A DNA stretch of 64,000 nucleotides, taken from positions 2,108,001-2,172,000 of the forward strand of contig CP032931.1 in assembly GCA_003666485.1 (NCBI GenBank), in the 5' to 3' direction. The notes under the pieces were generated by a model. It searched no databases, was not told where the DNA came from, and was given only the letters and a program-made list of their open reading frames with translations. The stretch comes from Levilactobacillus brevis (lineage in GTDB: Bacteria > Bacillota > Bacilli > Lactobacillales > Lactobacillaceae). This document shows, piece by piece, positions 18,097-26,979 of this stretch (the first letter of the stretch is position 1; each line of letters starts with the position of its first letter). A program made the translations under genes and the position numbers.

Positions 18097-18512
18097 TAAT
18101 TTTCCTCCTTCACGCCGTTGGCAACCATGGCTTCGCGCAACAGGCCTGCCAGTTCGATTGCTGAATTCCGTGGTAACAGGAACTGATAGATCTTGCCCTG
18201 CGCCACGATGCCTAGCCGATAGCGCGACTGCTGGACGTTACGAACCTTATTTAAGGGAATGACCAAGTGGCGGTGATTCAAGACCGTACTGACGGTCAAC
18301 ACCCCGTTGGCCATGGTGATATTTCTAAAGTGGATCTCTAGCCAGCACAGAAAGGCAAAGGCCACGAAGAAGCCCAACGTATACCAATTAAAATGGGTCA
18401 CTTCCAGCCAGAAGATGGCACCCATGAAGAGCACCATCAGCGTCCAACTCCAGTTAATGATGCTGCTCAAGGGGTTGGGTTGATACAAAAATCGTCGTTC
18501 CTGGGTTATCAT
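18096..18512 (-). CDS. EbsA-like membrane protein
   Basis: A 138-residue protein with two adjacent N-terminal membrane segments (about 20-60) followed by a cytosolic PH-like beta-rich part. The opening [19 protein letters not shown] and the segment [16 protein letters not shown] are characteristic of the EbsA family, named from the enterococcal ebs locus. Function is unproved. The ATG at 18510-18512 is preferred (GAGGTG 9 nt ahead) over the upstream GTG. Immediately upstream of fhs; divergent from the RNase HI gene, an arrangement that echoes ebs loci. Confidence 0.75.
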   Translation of the reverse strand: MITQERRFLYQPNPLSSIINWSWTLMVLFMGAIFWLEVTHFNWYTLGFFVAFAFLCWLEIHFRNITMANGVLTVSTVLNHRHLVIPLNKVRNVQQSRYRLGIVAQGKIYQFLLPRNSAIELAGLLREAMVANGVKEEN

Positions 18513-18548
18513 TAGTCTAAACACCTCACGAAAGATTGGAGTGATTCT

Positions 18549-18953
18549 TTGTTTTCTCTATATACCGATGCCGCCACTCAGCCGCAAACGGGCCTCAGTG
18601 CGGGTGGCATCCTGATCATTCAAGACCATCACCAGACACAGCTCAAGACCGTGCTCACGGCCACGACCAACCACACCGCCGAATTCGAGATTGCCCGCAT
18701 CGGCTTTGAACACCTGCTCACGCTGACCAGCAAGCCAGCAGAAACGACCGTGCTCTTTTACACCGATAGTCAAATCGTTAGCGACAGTGTGGCCAAACGT
18801 TACGCCAAACACTATCAACTGTGGGTCGACGCGCTACTCGCCGTTCAGGACCCCTTCCAGTTGGTCTTGACGCAGTGGGTCCCCGAACGGGAAAATCGCG
18901 GGGCTCACACCCTCGCCAATCAGGCGCTTCATTCCGCCGAAGACGTTAAGTAA
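18549..18953 (+). CDS. Ribonuclease HI family protein
   Basis: Predicted to cleave RNA in RNA-DNA hybrids or to be a non-catalytic relative (YpdQ-like). The 134 residues show the RNase H fold with first acidic residue in LYTDAA (D7), Glu in EFEIARIGFEHL (near 46), Asp in FYTDSQIV (near 73) and a late acidic/His region. Start is TTG with GGAG 8 nt ahead. Divergent from ebsA with only 36 bp between starts; its 3' end overlaps the convergent oxidoreductase gene by 25 bp. Confidence 0.85.
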   Translation: MFSLYTDAATQPQTGLSAGGILIIQDHHQTQLKTVLTATTNHTAEFEIARIGFEHLLTLTSKPAETTVLFYTDSQIVSDSVAKRYAKHYQLWVDALLAVQDPFQLVLTQWVPERENRGAHTLANQALHSAEDVK

Positions 18954-20053
18954 GTCGTCAGGGGCAATTCGTATTCGCTCCAGTCAGGCGTCCCGCCGTA
19001 CAACGCGGAACCCGCCAAGAGCCGGCCAATTTCTGGTCCCGTCGTCAGACCCGAAGACCCCAAGCCCGAGGCAACTAAAATGGCTTCGTGTTCCGGAATC
19101 GGCCCGAAGAACGGTGCAAAGTCCGGTGTGTAAGCACGGGTACCGACCCGCACGCCGGTAATGTTGTCTGCCGTAACGCCGCTCATCAAGCGTTGGGCAC
19201 TGGCCAACAGGTCGGCGGTCACGGCTGGATCGACGGCTAAGTCAAATTTGCCATCGTCCTCATGCGTCGCCCCAACGATCAGCTTGCCATGGCCAAACGG
19301 CACAAAGTCGCGTTCGCCCTCGGGCATGACCACCGGCATATTTTCTTGGAGCGGGTAGTCCTTGACGCTCAGTTCGATCAACTGGCCCTTTTGTGGCCGG
19401 ACACTGGCATCCACGCCTAAAGGGGCTACCAATTCCTTGAGCCAAGCACCAGCCGCCACAATGACCCGGTCAAACACCCGGGGACCCATCGACGTGACCA
19501 CTTGGCCATCCGGCGTGAAGCTGACCCGTTCGTGGCGAATCGTCAGGTTCTTGGCCGTCGCCTGCGTCAGTAAGCCGTTGACCAACGCTGCGCCATCAAC
19601 GCGGGCCCCACCAGAGATGAAGACCCCGGGCTGTGGTGCCGTTAACAGGGGCACCTTGGCCTGAACCTCGGCGGCCGTTAGCGTGGTCACTTGCCCCATG
19701 GTCGGCGCACTCTGCCGCCGTTCTTGAGCCAGGTCAAAGAGCGTTTCCAGATCCGTGGGGACCTCACGCGTCACGATGGTTCCGGTCTGTTGATAGACGT
19801 CCGTTCCCAGTTGTGCGCGATGGATCAATTCGGGAAATAGCGCTGCGCCGGCCTTAGCCAATCGGTACCAGCGTTGATTACGGCGTTTGGACAGCCAGGG
19901 TGAAATAATGCCGGCGGCTGCGGTCGTCGCCTGCCCCGTGCCGTCGTCAAACAGCGTGACGCGCGTCTGTTCACTGCCGGGTAAGGTGCTTAAATAATAG
20001 GCTGCGGTCGCCCCGACAATGCCACCGCCAATGATTGCGATACGTTTTTCCAT
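18929..20053 (-). CDS. FAD-dependent D-amino-acid dehydrogenase / glycine oxidase-like oxidoreductase
   Basis: DAO-family flavoprotein of 374 residues. The Rossmann FAD motif IIGGGIVGATAAYYL (about 7-21) is intact, with the family's central sheet and a C-terminal GVRVGTRAYTPDFAPFFGPI segment that precedes the last FAD-contact GLGSSGLTTGP (near 335). DadA- or ThiO-like enzymes oxidise D-amino acids or glycine, but substrate is not predictable here. RBS is GAGGAGGT 10 nt ahead of ATG. Single gene; a strong hairpin lies just upstream. Confidence 0.85.
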   Translation of the reverse strand: MEKRIAIIGGGIVGATAAYYLSTLPGSEQTRVTLFDDGTGQATTAAAGIISPWLSKRRNQRWYRLAKAGAALFPELIHRAQLGTDVYQQTGTIVTREVPTDLETLFDLAQERRQSAPTMGQVTTLTAAEVQAKVPLLTAPQPGVFISGGARVDGAALVNGLLTQATAKNLTIRHERVSFTPDGQVVTSMGPRVFDRVIVAAGAWLKELVAPLGVDASVRPQKGQLIELSVKDYPLQENMPVVMPEGERDFVPFGHGKLIVGATHEDDGKFDLAVDPAVTADLLASAQRLMSGVTADNITGVRVGTRAYTPDFAPFFGPIPEHEAILVASGLGSSGLTTGPEIGRLLAGSALYGGTPDWSEYELPLTTYLTSSAE

Positions 20054-20078
20054 AACGAACTGACCTCCTCAGTATCCG

Positions 20079-20110
20079 GTCTGCGGGTTCAGCGTACTGA
20101 ACCTGCGGAC
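20079..20110 (-). other. Stem-loop in the oxidoreductase leader
   Basis: GTCCGCAGGTTCAG and CTGAACCCGCAGAC (12 of 14 positions complementary) form a tight hairpin with a 4-nt loop, ending just before the ribosome site. No T-run. The surrounding 352-bp gap otherwise holds only the nitroreductase terminator. Confidence 0.6.
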
Positions 20111-20344
20111 CCTTGGGCAAAAACTCGGCACCTACCGGCCAGCTTCTGCCACAATTTCAGGTAGCCGCGGCGTGTGACCGCCAGTGGGTGTCCAACAATC
20201 CGCCACCCCCAGTTAACCCCACGCCATTTTGCCGTCATCCCCGTCCGTCTCGGCAGTGGTGCCGCCGCAGACAGTGGTGATGTGACCCGCTTTCATTTTA
20301 GCATAACTGCCCGAATGAAAACGCCGGAAGTGTCTCTCAAATTC

Positions 20345-20390
20345 AAAAGGACTCCCGAACACGCCAAGCGACGTGGCTCGAGAGCCCTTT
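20345..20390 (-). terminator. Terminator of the nitroreductase gene
   Basis: AAAGGGCTCTCGA pairs with TCGGGAGTCCTTT, followed on the minus strand by TTTGAATTT. Confidence 0.7.
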
Positions 20391-20405
20391 GTAATTTACT
20401 TAAAT

Positions 20406-21008
20406 TTACTTGAAGACCATGAAGCGGTCATCGTCATTCATGTAATCCTTGTCACCGGCTGGGTTTTCGATGGACCCGAAGTCCATTTCTGCCCGGAGAT
20501 GCCAGCTAGCTGGCAAGTTGAAGGCTGCCCGGACCTCATCGTCGATCAGTGGATTGTAGTGTTGGAGGTTAGCGCCCAAGCCGTTTTCGGCCAGCGCCGT
20601 CCAAACGGAGAACTGGGCACTCCCCTGTGCTTGTTCGGACCAATCTTGGAAGTTGTCCGCGTACAGTGGGAAGTTGTCTTCAAATTCCTTGACCGTCTTG
20701 GTTTCGGTGAAGTACAGCACTGTCCCGTAGGCTGCCTTGAAACTATTGATCTTGGCCGTGGTCTTGGCGAAGGCGGCTTCGTCGGGTACCTCTTGCTTTA
20801 AACGGTCGATCACGATGTCCCACAGCTTTTCGTGAGACGCACCGAACAGGATCACGGCACGCGTCGTTTGGTTGTTAAACGGCGTTGGGGCGTTCTTCAC
20901 GTTGTCCTTCACCAGCGTGACCAACTCGTCTTGAGACAGCTTCACGTTGCGGCCCAAGGCATAGATACTCCGACGTTGCTTGGCTAATTCGCTAAATTTG
21001 GTCTCCAT
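20406..21008 (-). CDS. Nitroreductase family protein
   Basis: FMN-dependent NAD(P)H oxidoreductase of 200 residues, of the Frm2/YfhC-like fungal-bacterial subgroup (RRSIYALGRNVKLSQDEL at the N-terminus, then PTPFNNQTTRAVILFG). The N-terminal RRS/Y motif and the C-terminal LPASWHLRAEMDFGS region are as in this group. Cytoplasmic; substrates of this group range from nitro-compounds to quinones, so physiological function is open. Own promoter upstream, own terminator downstream. Confidence 0.9.
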   Translation of the reverse strand: METKFSELAKQRRSIYALGRNVKLSQDELVTLVKDNVKNAPTPFNNQTTRAVILFGASHEKLWDIVIDRLKQEVPDEAAFAKTTAKINSFKAAYGTVLYFTETKTVKEFEDNFPLYADNFQDWSEQAQGSAQFSVWTALAENGLGANLQHYNPLIDDEVRAAFNLPASWHLRAEMDFGSIENPAGDKDYMNDDDRFMVFK

Positions 21009-21111
21009 AAAATAAATAACCTCACTTTAGAATAGTTTCCCGGTAATGGGTAAATGGTAGTTTCCTTAAAACTTATACCTCTAGTGTACCACTTACTTTT
21101 TGGAAGTAAAG

Positions 21112-22620
21112 TTATTTGTCAGTGACCTGGTAGGCCGTCGCAAAGGTCTGCTGCATCCAATCCAACCAGTACTGCGGGTTCAGCGGTTCACCCGTGACCT
21201 GCTGGATCAGTTGTTGCGGCGTCACGCTCGCGCCTAGCCAGTGGATCTGTTCGCGCCGCCACTGGGTGATGCGGTGATAATCGCCGCTTTGTAAGATCTC
21301 GGTGACCGGCAACTGCTGGCTCATGGTGTGCATGAACTGCGCCGCGTATAGCTGGCCCAACAGGTACGTTGGGAAATACCCAAAGTCGCCGCCCGGCCAG
21401 TGGATGTCTTGCAAAATACCCTCCGTGTCGTTAGCGGGTGTGATGCCCAGATAATCTTGGTATTTTTGCCGCCACAGCGCGGGCAGTTCAGCGACCGTCG
21501 TCTCCCCATTAAACAGGGATTTCTCCAGCTCGTAGCGCACCACGATGTGCAGTGGATACGTCAAGGGGTCCGCCTCGGTCCGAATCAGCGTGGGCTTGGT
21601 CGTCATGAAGCCGCGGTAAAAGGTCGGCTCATCGATGTCAGCGAAAATATCGCCGGTCGCCTGTTGAAAGCGTGGGTACTCCCCTTGCCAAAAGGCCGGG
21701 TTGCGGGCCAAAAAGATTTCGTTAAATAAGGACTGCGATTCGTGCAGACCCATGGACGGTGCGTCCGCTAACGGCGTGTAGTCGTAAGCCGGGTTGAAGT
21801 TTTGCATGTACAAGCCGTGCCCCGCCTCATGGATGCCGCCCAGTAGCGACATCTGAAAGGCGTGCACGTCGTAACGGTTGGTGATGCGGACATCGTTGCG
21901 GTCTAGTGGGACCGTGAACGGGTGCGTGCTACGGGACAGGTCACCCTTGGTGAAGTCATAGCCTAAGCGCTGCACCACGGTCCTAACCAGCTGTTCTTGC
22001 AAGTCTTCCGGGACGGCACGACTCATGAAGTCCGCTCGTGGGGCCACACCCTTGGTCTGCAATTGGTGCTGGATGCGCTTGATGCCAGCCTTTAGCGTAT
22101 CCATGATGGGGTCCAGCTGGGCCACGGTCATCCCCGGCTCATACTGGTCGAGCAACACGTCATAGTCCGTTGCCTGGCCGTTGCGCCACTTGGGGATGAA
22201 CGCCTTTTGCATGGCCACGATTTTTTCCAGATCCGGTTGTAATAAGGAAAAGTCTTGTGCGGCACGGGCCGTCTCCCAAACTTGTTGGGCATGCGTCAAC
22301 GTCTTTTGGTAATCGGCGTAATCGGCCGCCGGAATGTCATGGTTCAAGTCGTAGTCGCGTTTGACCAGCCGCAAGACCTGCTGCGCTTGGGCATCCAATT
22401 CAGTCGGATGTGTCGTGAAGTAGTCCACAAATTTGCCCATCTGCGGGCCGGCACTCAATGCCAACTCCTGTGCACTCAACGATGCCGTCAGTTCACCACG
22501 AAAATCGGTGCCTGCCGGTGGCAAGTACGTACGGGCATCCCACCCCAATAACGTGAGATTCATCCGCACCAAGCTTACCTGTTTCACCAGCGCCAGAAAC
22601 GCTGCTTGTGTGTTATCCAT
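21112..22620 (-). CDS. M32 family carboxypeptidase
   Basis: Zinc carboxypeptidase of the Taq/Pfu carboxypeptidase family, 502 residues. All M32 signatures are visible in order: HPFT (about 233), DVRITNRY (about 243), the zinc-binding HEAGH (264-268), and HESQSLFNEIF (about 293). Broadly releases C-terminal residues except Pro. The ATG at 22618-22620 is chosen over the one 5 codons earlier because GGGAGGT then lies 6 nt ahead. Monocistronic. Confidence 0.95.
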   Translation of the reverse strand: MDNTQAAFLALVKQVSLVRMNLTLLGWDARTYLPPAGTDFRGELTASLSAQELALSAGPQMGKFVDYFTTHPTELDAQAQQVLRLVKRDYDLNHDIPAADYADYQKTLTHAQQVWETARAAQDFSLLQPDLEKIVAMQKAFIPKWRNGQATDYDVLLDQYEPGMTVAQLDPIMDTLKAGIKRIQHQLQTKGVAPRADFMSRAVPEDLQEQLVRTVVQRLGYDFTKGDLSRSTHPFTVPLDRNDVRITNRYDVHAFQMSLLGGIHEAGHGLYMQNFNPAYDYTPLADAPSMGLHESQSLFNEIFLARNPAFWQGEYPRFQQATGDIFADIDEPTFYRGFMTTKPTLIRTEADPLTYPLHIVVRYELEKSLFNGETTVAELPALWRQKYQDYLGITPANDTEGILQDIHWPGGDFGYFPTYLLGQLYAAQFMHTMSQQLPVTEILQSGDYHRITQWRREQIHWLGASVTPQQLIQQVTGEPLNPQYWLDWMQQTFATAYQVTDK

Positions 22621-22854
22621 AGCCAGACCTCCCATTGATCAGTTGCTGTTAGTTTACCATGGGGAAATCTAAATGTCTTGTCATTTTCTCATTATAATTT
22701 AACTTATCGTTGGGATAGTTTCGTTGCTTTTGAATCTTCATTTTGCTTAACATCCCTTGCCATTGTTGCATTCACGGCCTATTAGTGAATAAATCACAAT
22801 AAGTCGCTCTGTCATTGCTCACTATTCACAATATGCTTTTTGGCACTTCTGCTC

Positions 22855-23376
22855 TCATGCTTCACCTAGCAATCGTGTCACCTGGGCCGTAATCCACGTC
22901 ACCGTCAGCTGGGGATCAGGCAGTTGGCACAGCACACCCACTAATAGAGTCCACACCGCCGTCGCATCTGTTGGCGTACCGCTTTGACGTTGGGCATCTG
23001 CTAAGGTCAGGACCGTCGTCAGGCTCTGAGGGACGGCCAGTGGTGCCGTCAAAACGAAGCGGACCGCCCGGGGATGGGCTGTGGCAAAGGCCACCAAGTT
23101 TGTGATCATTTGTTGGAGCATGGCCGTCGCGTCAGCCGAATCCAAGACATTAGCGCGCAACGCCGCCGCTAGCTCCTCAGTAATTTCCACTCTTAAGGCC
23201 GCTAGCAGACTGGCTTTGTCCGGGAAATGCCGGTAAACGGCCGCAGGGGTCACCGCTAAGAACCGGGCGATTTGTCGTAGAGACAGGTTCTCTGCCCCCT
23301 GTTCTTCTAATTGTTGGTGGGCCTGTTGTTGGATCAACACCGCTAAATTTTGACGATGGTATGGTAATTTTGTCAT
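22855..23376 (-). CDS. TetR/AcrR family transcriptional regulator
   Basis: 173 residues. The N-terminal helix-turn-helix (about 28-60) contains LSLRQIARFLAVTPAAVYRHFPDKASLL, a textbook TetR motif; the C-terminal half is a ligand-binding helical domain. The ATG at 23374-23376 has AAGGGAG 8 nt ahead and is favoured over an earlier ATG. Divergent from the CPBP protease gene, which is a plausible target. Ligand unknown. Confidence 0.9.
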   Translation of the reverse strand: MTKLPYHRQNLAVLIQQQAHQQLEEQGAENLSLRQIARFLAVTPAAVYRHFPDKASLLAALRVEITEELAAALRANVLDSADATAMLQQMITNLVAFATAHPRAVRFVLTAPLAVPQSLTTVLTLADAQRQSGTPTDATAVWTLLVGVLCQLPDPQLTVTWITAQVTRLLGEA

Positions 23377-23568
23377 TGAATGGGCTCCCTTCAAATACTT
23401 CATTTTAGTTATATGTTATCACTGATTACATCTAAAGTAAACGGTGATAACATGTCATTTAAATGCCGTTAACTTGGGCTTCACAGAAACCTTAGAGAAT
23501 CTTTACGTTTATCCACGCCATCTTGCCTTAAACTTAACTTAACCTTACTTAAGAGAGAAGTGTCCCGT

Positions 23569-24234
23569 ATGTCAGAACCCGTATCTAATCGTCGGCTAGC
23601 TGGCCAGTTCATTGCGTTTTGGTTCGTCTGGCTGTTTGTTCAAATTGGCGCCAACACCCCCATTGAACAGCACCTCACCGGATGGCCCCAAGAGCTAGCA
23701 CTAGACGCCATCAAGCTGATCATTTGGCTAGGGGCCGCTTGGCTGTTCATCAAGCAGGCCCGTCCCGGCAACCTGAGTCTCAGCAACGCTGCTCAGTGGC
23801 GGCCAGCCTGGCGTTTTGGGGCCGGTTACCTGGTCTGGGGGATCATCGTGGTCTACCTACTAGCACAATTTTGGTTGGCCCATCACGGTCTGACCGTGGC
23901 CGCTAACTTCAAGCCACAGTTCTGGGGTCGCTACTTCTTGGTCGTCGGCGTCACGGAGGAATTTCTGTTTCGCGGGTATTTCTTAAACGCCCTCCTGCAG
24001 AAATTTCCACTCGCCAAGGCCAACGTACTGCAAGCCCTGGCCTTTGCCAGCTTGCACATCCCCCGCTACCTCACGACCGTCCCCACCATGAGCGCGGGCA
24101 TGTGGATCAGCAATCTCCTGTCCGTCTTCATCTTGGGCCTGTTGTTTGGCTGGCTCTATGCGCGCAGCCGGTCGTTGTGGCCCGGCATCGCGATTCACAT
24201 GACCTGGGATATCCTGGTCACGTTATTCGGCTAA
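23569..24234 (+). CDS. CPBP family intramembrane glutamic endopeptidase
   Basis: A 221-residue polytopic membrane protein with about seven segments. The CPBP (Abi) motifs are present: TEEFLFRG near residue 125 (EExxxR), FASLHIPRY near 160 and IAIHMTWD near 210. In lactobacilli such proteins are linked to bacteriocin self-immunity or protein maturation, but no bacteriocin gene is nearby. ATG at 23569 is chosen over GTG 9 nt upstream. Divergent from TetR; possibly under its control. Confidence 0.9.
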   Translation: MSEPVSNRRLAGQFIAFWFVWLFVQIGANTPIEQHLTGWPQELALDAIKLIIWLGAAWLFIKQARPGNLSLSNAAQWRPAWRFGAGYLVWGIIVVYLLAQFWLAHHGLTVAANFKPQFWGRYFLVVGVTEEFLFRGYFLNALLQKFPLAKANVLQALAFASLHIPRYLTTVPTMSAGMWISNLLSVFILGLLFGWLYARSRSLWPGIAIHMTWDILVTLFG

Positions 24235-24240
24235 GACCAT

Positions 24241-24284
24241 AAAAAAACTGGTCCTTGGACAACTCGTCCAGGAACCAGTTTTTT
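24241..24284. terminator. Bidirectional terminator
   Basis: AAAACTGGTTCCTGGACG-type stem (AAAAAACTGGTCCTTGGAC with its near complement) ends in TTTTTT; it lies between the convergent CPBP gene and the next membrane protein gene. Confidence 0.85.
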
Positions 24285-24297
24285 ATGGTTAATCCCT

Positions 24298-24639
24298 TTA
24301 GGCGCGAACCCGCCGTTTCAGGTAACCGAGTAAGACACTTAAAAATGCAAACGGTAAAGCAAAGCTGAACAGTGCCGTCAACAAGACCGGAGCCACCGTC
24401 AGTGTTAAGGCGACGTCGCCGATCCCGACAATCAGGCTAGCTACCAGTAACAGGCGCCACCAGCCGCGTTTGATCTGTGGTTGGTAAGTCAGCCCGTAAA
24501 CCAGTAAGGTCAAAGCCGTTGTCAACAGTAAGGCCCGGTCGATCAGAGGCATTGCCAGTAAGCCAGTCAGCCCTAGTGCAACAACACTCAGCCCGATAAA
24601 GAAGTAACCGTACCAGCGTTGCGTTTGAACAGTTGATTT
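24298..24639 (-). CDS. Small membrane protein of unknown function
   Basis: 113 residues with four predicted membrane helices and a basic C-terminus (LKRRVRA). I do not recognise a family. GTG at 24637-24639 has AAGGGAG 8 nt ahead and is preferred to the ATG eight codons earlier. Convergent with the CPBP gene and followed upstream by a NUDIX gene on the same strand with a 138-bp gap that carries a short hairpin. Confidence 0.65.
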   Translation of the reverse strand, partial: KSTVQTQRWYGYFFIGLSVVALGLTGLLAMPLIDRALLLTTALTLLVYGLTYQPQIKRGWWRLLLVASLIVGIGDVALTLTVAPVLLTALFSFALPFAFLSVLLGYLKRRVRA

Positions 24640-24777
24640 CACGATTATCGCTCCCTTTATCACAAGATCTTTACGTCTTTAGTTTACACGTTTTTGTAAC
24701 CGCTTACAATAGATAAACTTGACTCACCGTTTTCAACCAATTAAAAAAGCCAGCCGCAACGTGCTGACTCAGCAATG

Positions 24778-25251
24778 CTAGTGATCATCCCGCAGGGCGC
24801 CGTTCCAGTCGTCGCTAACGACCGCTGGCACCTCGCGATTGAAGACCCGCAGTAAGGCGGCCATGCTCTCGGCGCTCTTTTCCGGGGTCATTTCGCTTAA
24901 CGGCAGCCAGCTCACTTGCCCCTCGGCACTAGCCTGGAGGTCACCCGTGAAATCATCGCCGCGATACAGCAGGCCCAGCTTGCGTTTTTGACGGCTGGCA
25001 TCGAACCACTCGCAGGTCCCACAAAAGCTCACCGTTTTCAAACGCAGGCCCGTTTCCTCGAAAACCTCACGAATGGCGGCTTGCGCACAGCTCTCGCCGA
25101 CCTCCACGTGACCACCCGGAAAGCTGTGGCCCGCCTTCCAGGGGACGTTGACTTTATCCTCGACCAATACCCGGTTCGTCACCGGATCTGTGACCATGAT
25201 CATCGTTACCAATTCGACCGGTTGTGTGCGGTCCGTCTTGCTTGTTGCCAT
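24778..25251 (-). CDS. NUDIX hydrolase
   Basis: 157-residue nucleotide pyrophosphohydrolase, probably of the MutT/8-oxo-dGTPase-like type. The Nudix box is complete: GGHVEVGESCAQAAIREV followed by FEETGL at about 47-70. A much longer upstream frame exists, but the extra residues are the shadow of the acyltransferase gene, so ATG 25249-25251 is taken; AAGGGAA precedes it. It overlaps the end of the acyltransferase gene by 46 bp, suggesting co-transcription. Confidence 0.88.
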   Translation of the reverse strand: MATSKTDRTQPVELVTMIMVTDPVTNRVLVEDKVNVPWKAGHSFPGGHVEVGESCAQAAIREVFEETGLRLKTVSFCGTCEWFDASRQKRKLGLLYRGDDFTGDLQASAEGQVSWLPLSEMTPEKSAESMAALLRVFNREVPAVVSDDWNGALRDDH

Positions 25252-26324
25252 GTCTTCACCGTTCCCTTCACCCATTGTCCGATTAAATGAAAGCCGTACG
25301 TCGTCGCAAATGACCAGCACCACGTCAGTAAGTAACAACCGACGCACCCCAGTACCGGATGGACCGCCGTTAACGTGCGTCCACCCAGTAGCCAGATCAG
25401 CTCCAGCCAAAACACGTTGGCCAGGTACGCGCGATAAGCATAGGTCGCCAGCCAGTGGATTACCGGCAACCACCGCGAGCGGCGGCGTTGGTGCCACTTG
25501 GCCAGACTCACCAGCAGTAAAATGATGCACAGCCCGTAGCCCACCGTGGCCGGCAGGTAGTAACTACTGCGACTGAGGTCGATGGGCGTTCCCAGTTGGC
25601 GTAACTGCCGGTATTGCCAGTACCACATCAACAGGCCCAGGGCACCCAGGCCGACCCACGCATAGCCGCGTAACCAGCGGGTGGGCGTTTCCGCTAACCC
25701 GATACCCAGAACCGCATACACGGCAAAGCCCCAGCAGACCCGGTCCATTAGATACCACGTCGTTGCTTGCCCACTGGGAACAGCCACGGCATTGTACCAG
25801 GTCAGCCAGCCAACCAACAAGCCGACCGTGAGCGCCGTGATCACCCAATGGTGCCGGGCCCAACCGCGACGTAACGCCCACCACAGTGGCATCAGAAGAA
25901 TGATCTGGAGCATCATCGTGTTATACCACAGGTGTGGCGCCGCGTTGCCATTTACCAGTTGCCAGAAAAACTGACCAATCGTGTGAAAGGCGTGATGCTG
26001 CTGCAGCTGTGGCAAGAATAAGAGGTACGCTAGCGACCACACCAACGTGGGAACGCCCAGCGCTGACCACTGCTGCCGCAAGTAGTGGCCGTAACGCGGC
26101 CGAGCCGGACTCACGCGCATCGTCGTCATCACGATGCCGCAGATAAAGGCCGGCGCCGTGAATTTGATTGCCAAATACGCCCCCGCAATACCGTCTTGTA
26201 ACTGGCGGCCCGCCGTCGTGGTCAGTGCCAAACTCAACACCGTTTGGGCCATGACCGCCGTGCAGGCAAATGCTTTTAAATAATCACCGACATCCGCTGC
26301 CGGTGCTGCTCGTTGCTTGTTCAC
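25206..26324 (-). CDS. Acyltransferase family 3 membrane protein
   Basis: 372 residues with about ten membrane helices, and the APHLWYNTMMLQIILLMPLWW segment typical of acyltransferase-3 (OafA/NodX-like) proteins. Such enzymes O-acylate surface polysaccharides or peptidoglycan. The catalytic His usual near the N-terminal end of helix 1 is not obvious, the region reading DYLKAFACTAVM, so activity is not certain. RBS AAGGTGA. Overlaps the NUDIX gene downstream. Confidence 0.75.
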   Translation of the reverse strand: MNKQRAAPAADVGDYLKAFACTAVMAQTVLSLALTTTAGRQLQDGIAGAYLAIKFTAPAFICGIVMTTMRVSPARPRYGHYLRQQWSALGVPTLVWSLAYLLFLPQLQQHHAFHTIGQFFWQLVNGNAAPHLWYNTMMLQIILLMPLWWALRRGWARHHWVITALTVGLLVGWLTWYNAVAVPSGQATTWYLMDRVCWGFAVYAVLGIGLAETPTRWLRGYAWVGLGALGLLMWYWQYRQLRQLGTPIDLSRSSYYLPATVGYGLCIILLLVSLAKWHQRRRSRWLPVIHWLATYAYRAYLANVFWLELIWLLGGRTLTAVHPVLGCVGCYLLTWCWSFATTYGFHLIGQWVKGTVKTWQQARRTAHNRSNW

Positions 26325-26390
26325 CTTTCGTCATCGCCTTTGCCTTCTATTCTAGCAAGGACGCTGGGGCGGTGTAAACCCCCGGACAAC

Positions 26391-26420
26391 AAAAAAGACG
26401 GCTCACCGGCCGCCCGTTAT
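26391..26420 (-). terminator. Terminator of the small membrane protein gene
   Basis: AACGGGCGG and CCGTCTTTTTT form a short GC-rich stem with T-run on the minus strand, just behind 26422-26616. Confidence 0.6.
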
Positions 26421-26421
26421 T

Positions 26422-26616
26422 TTATGCTTCACGATTATTGTTTTTCGTCATCTTAGCAAAGATATCTTCAAGTCCGTAGCACGCCGCGCCCAGTGCGGCG
26501 AAGGCGATTGGAAAGCCAAACGCCCAAACTGGTGACTTCATCAACAGCAACACTAAACTCAGGCCACAAACGGCCAGTACGGCTAAGGCAATGACTGCCC
26601 AACGATCTTTTCTCAT
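26422..26616 (-). CDS. Small two-helix membrane protein, unknown function
   Basis: 64 residues: basic start MRKDRW, a helix at about 6-25, a second at about 32-50, then a polar tail ending MTKNNNREA. No family recognised. The ATG at 26614-26616 has GGGGGAAAG 5 nt ahead. It stands between the acyltransferase gene and inverted-repeat locus 2. Confidence 0.55.
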   Translation of the reverse strand: MRKDRWAVIALAVLAVCGLSLVLLLMKSPVWAFGFPIAFAALGAACYGLEDIFAKMTKNNNREA

Positions 26617-26789
26617 GATTCTTTCCCCCAAACTCTAAATCTAGTGTGTCCCCTAACACTCCTATAGTTTAGCAAGGTGCCGGGCAAACAGCAATCATCT
26701 GACCCAAACTTAAGAAAGAACTTAATCTTTTTGCTTTTCACTTAACTTTCTGCTGCTTAACAACTTAGTCGCCAATACACAAGCGGAGT

Positions 26790-26979
26790 CTGGCCGCCTT
26801 GCCGTCCGCCAAATATGGGTCGGAACGCTGTGGGCGGACGGGTCGAGCCAAGGAGCGGTCTCGACACCTCGCCTTTGAGCCGAAGACCACGTCTCAAAGA
26901 CGCCAGTTACCTAACCAGCCAAGGGCGCTGCTAAGGTAACTCCCACGGCTGAACCCATATTTGGCGGACTCTCGGCTAC
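26790..26979 (+). repeat. Family A structured repeat, copy A2
   Basis: The best preserved copy. Outer stem GTCCGCCAAATATGGGT (26804-26820) pairs perfectly with 26953-26969. Next come GTGGG (26830-26834) / CCCAC (26942-26946), hairpin 1 GTCGAG (26842-26847) / CTCGAC (26860-26865), hairpin 2 CTTTGAG (26873-26879) / CTCAAAG (26893-26899) and hairpin 3 GTTACCT (26906-26912) / AGGTAAC (26934-26940). Together they draw a multi-branched structure. Confidence 0.88.

Noticed and set aside
25252..25530. N-terminal extension of the NUDIX protein to 250 residues, which would look like a fusion
   Set aside because: The extra part is the out-of-frame shadow of the acyltransferase gene; the Nudix protein has its own ATG and ribosome site at 25251.
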